In this document: positions 6,304 to 6,312 of the stretch, piece after piece
How positions within the stretch are numbered: position 1 is the first letter of the stretch
Layout of the letters: each line of letters opens with the position of its first letter
Assembly (NCBI GenBank): GCA_030642325.1
Contig: DAOWNY010000108.1
Location: forward strand, 1-6,312
Origin: Deltaproteobacteria bacterium
Lineage (GTDB): Bacteria; Desulfobacterota; DAOWNY01
Reading direction: 5' to 3'
DNA length: 6,312 nt
Program-made: the position numbers and the translations under genes
The notes under the pieces: model-generated
The model's input: only the letters and a program-made list of their open reading frames with translations
Databases searched by the model: none
What the model was told of the DNA's origin: nothing

Positions 6304-6312
6304 AAATCAGAA

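Overview
The window reads as chromosomal DNA from an anaerobic, probably syntrophic or sulfate-reducing bacterium of the Desulfobacterota (former Deltaproteobacteria) type. The basis is indirect. It carries a fused PurS-PurL type FGAM synthase without a glutaminase domain, a phosphofructokinase with pyrophosphate-type active-site residues, and a TetR regulator beside a crotonase, a pairing typical of acyl-CoA degradation clusters in such organisms. No rRNA or other taxonomic marker is present, so this placement is an inference.

Layout, left to right, with every real gene on the + strand. Positions 1-2766 hold a purL-type gene whose 5' end lies before the window. A short gap (2767-2956) holds a candidate terminator and a candidate promoter. 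Positions 2957-4132 encode a phosphofructokinase, followed six bases after its stop by a perfect 14-bp inverted repeat. Next comes a non-coding, very AT-rich stretch of about 610 bases (4133-4747). It contains an 18-bp dyad, two adjacent potential hairpins (4528-4620) that might belong to a small RNA or leader, and a strong sigma-70-type promoter (4677-4705) whose spacer contains a run of six G flanked by an AT-rich inverted repeat. Positions 4748-5380 encode a TetR-family regulator, and 5497-6279 an enoyl-CoA hydratase. A Shine-Dalgarno sequence at the right edge announces another gene just beyond the window.

Functionally there are two housekeeping genes (purine synthesis and the fructose-6-phosphate/fructose-1,6-bisphosphate step) that look like separate transcription units, then the left edge of a probable acyl-CoA (beta-oxidation or butyrate/benzoate-type) operon headed by its own regulator. 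I see no phage, transposase, CRISPR array, tRNA or rRNA. No clearly new multi-gene system is visible. The least explained parts are the intergenic region 4133-4747 and the G-tract element in the tetR promoter.
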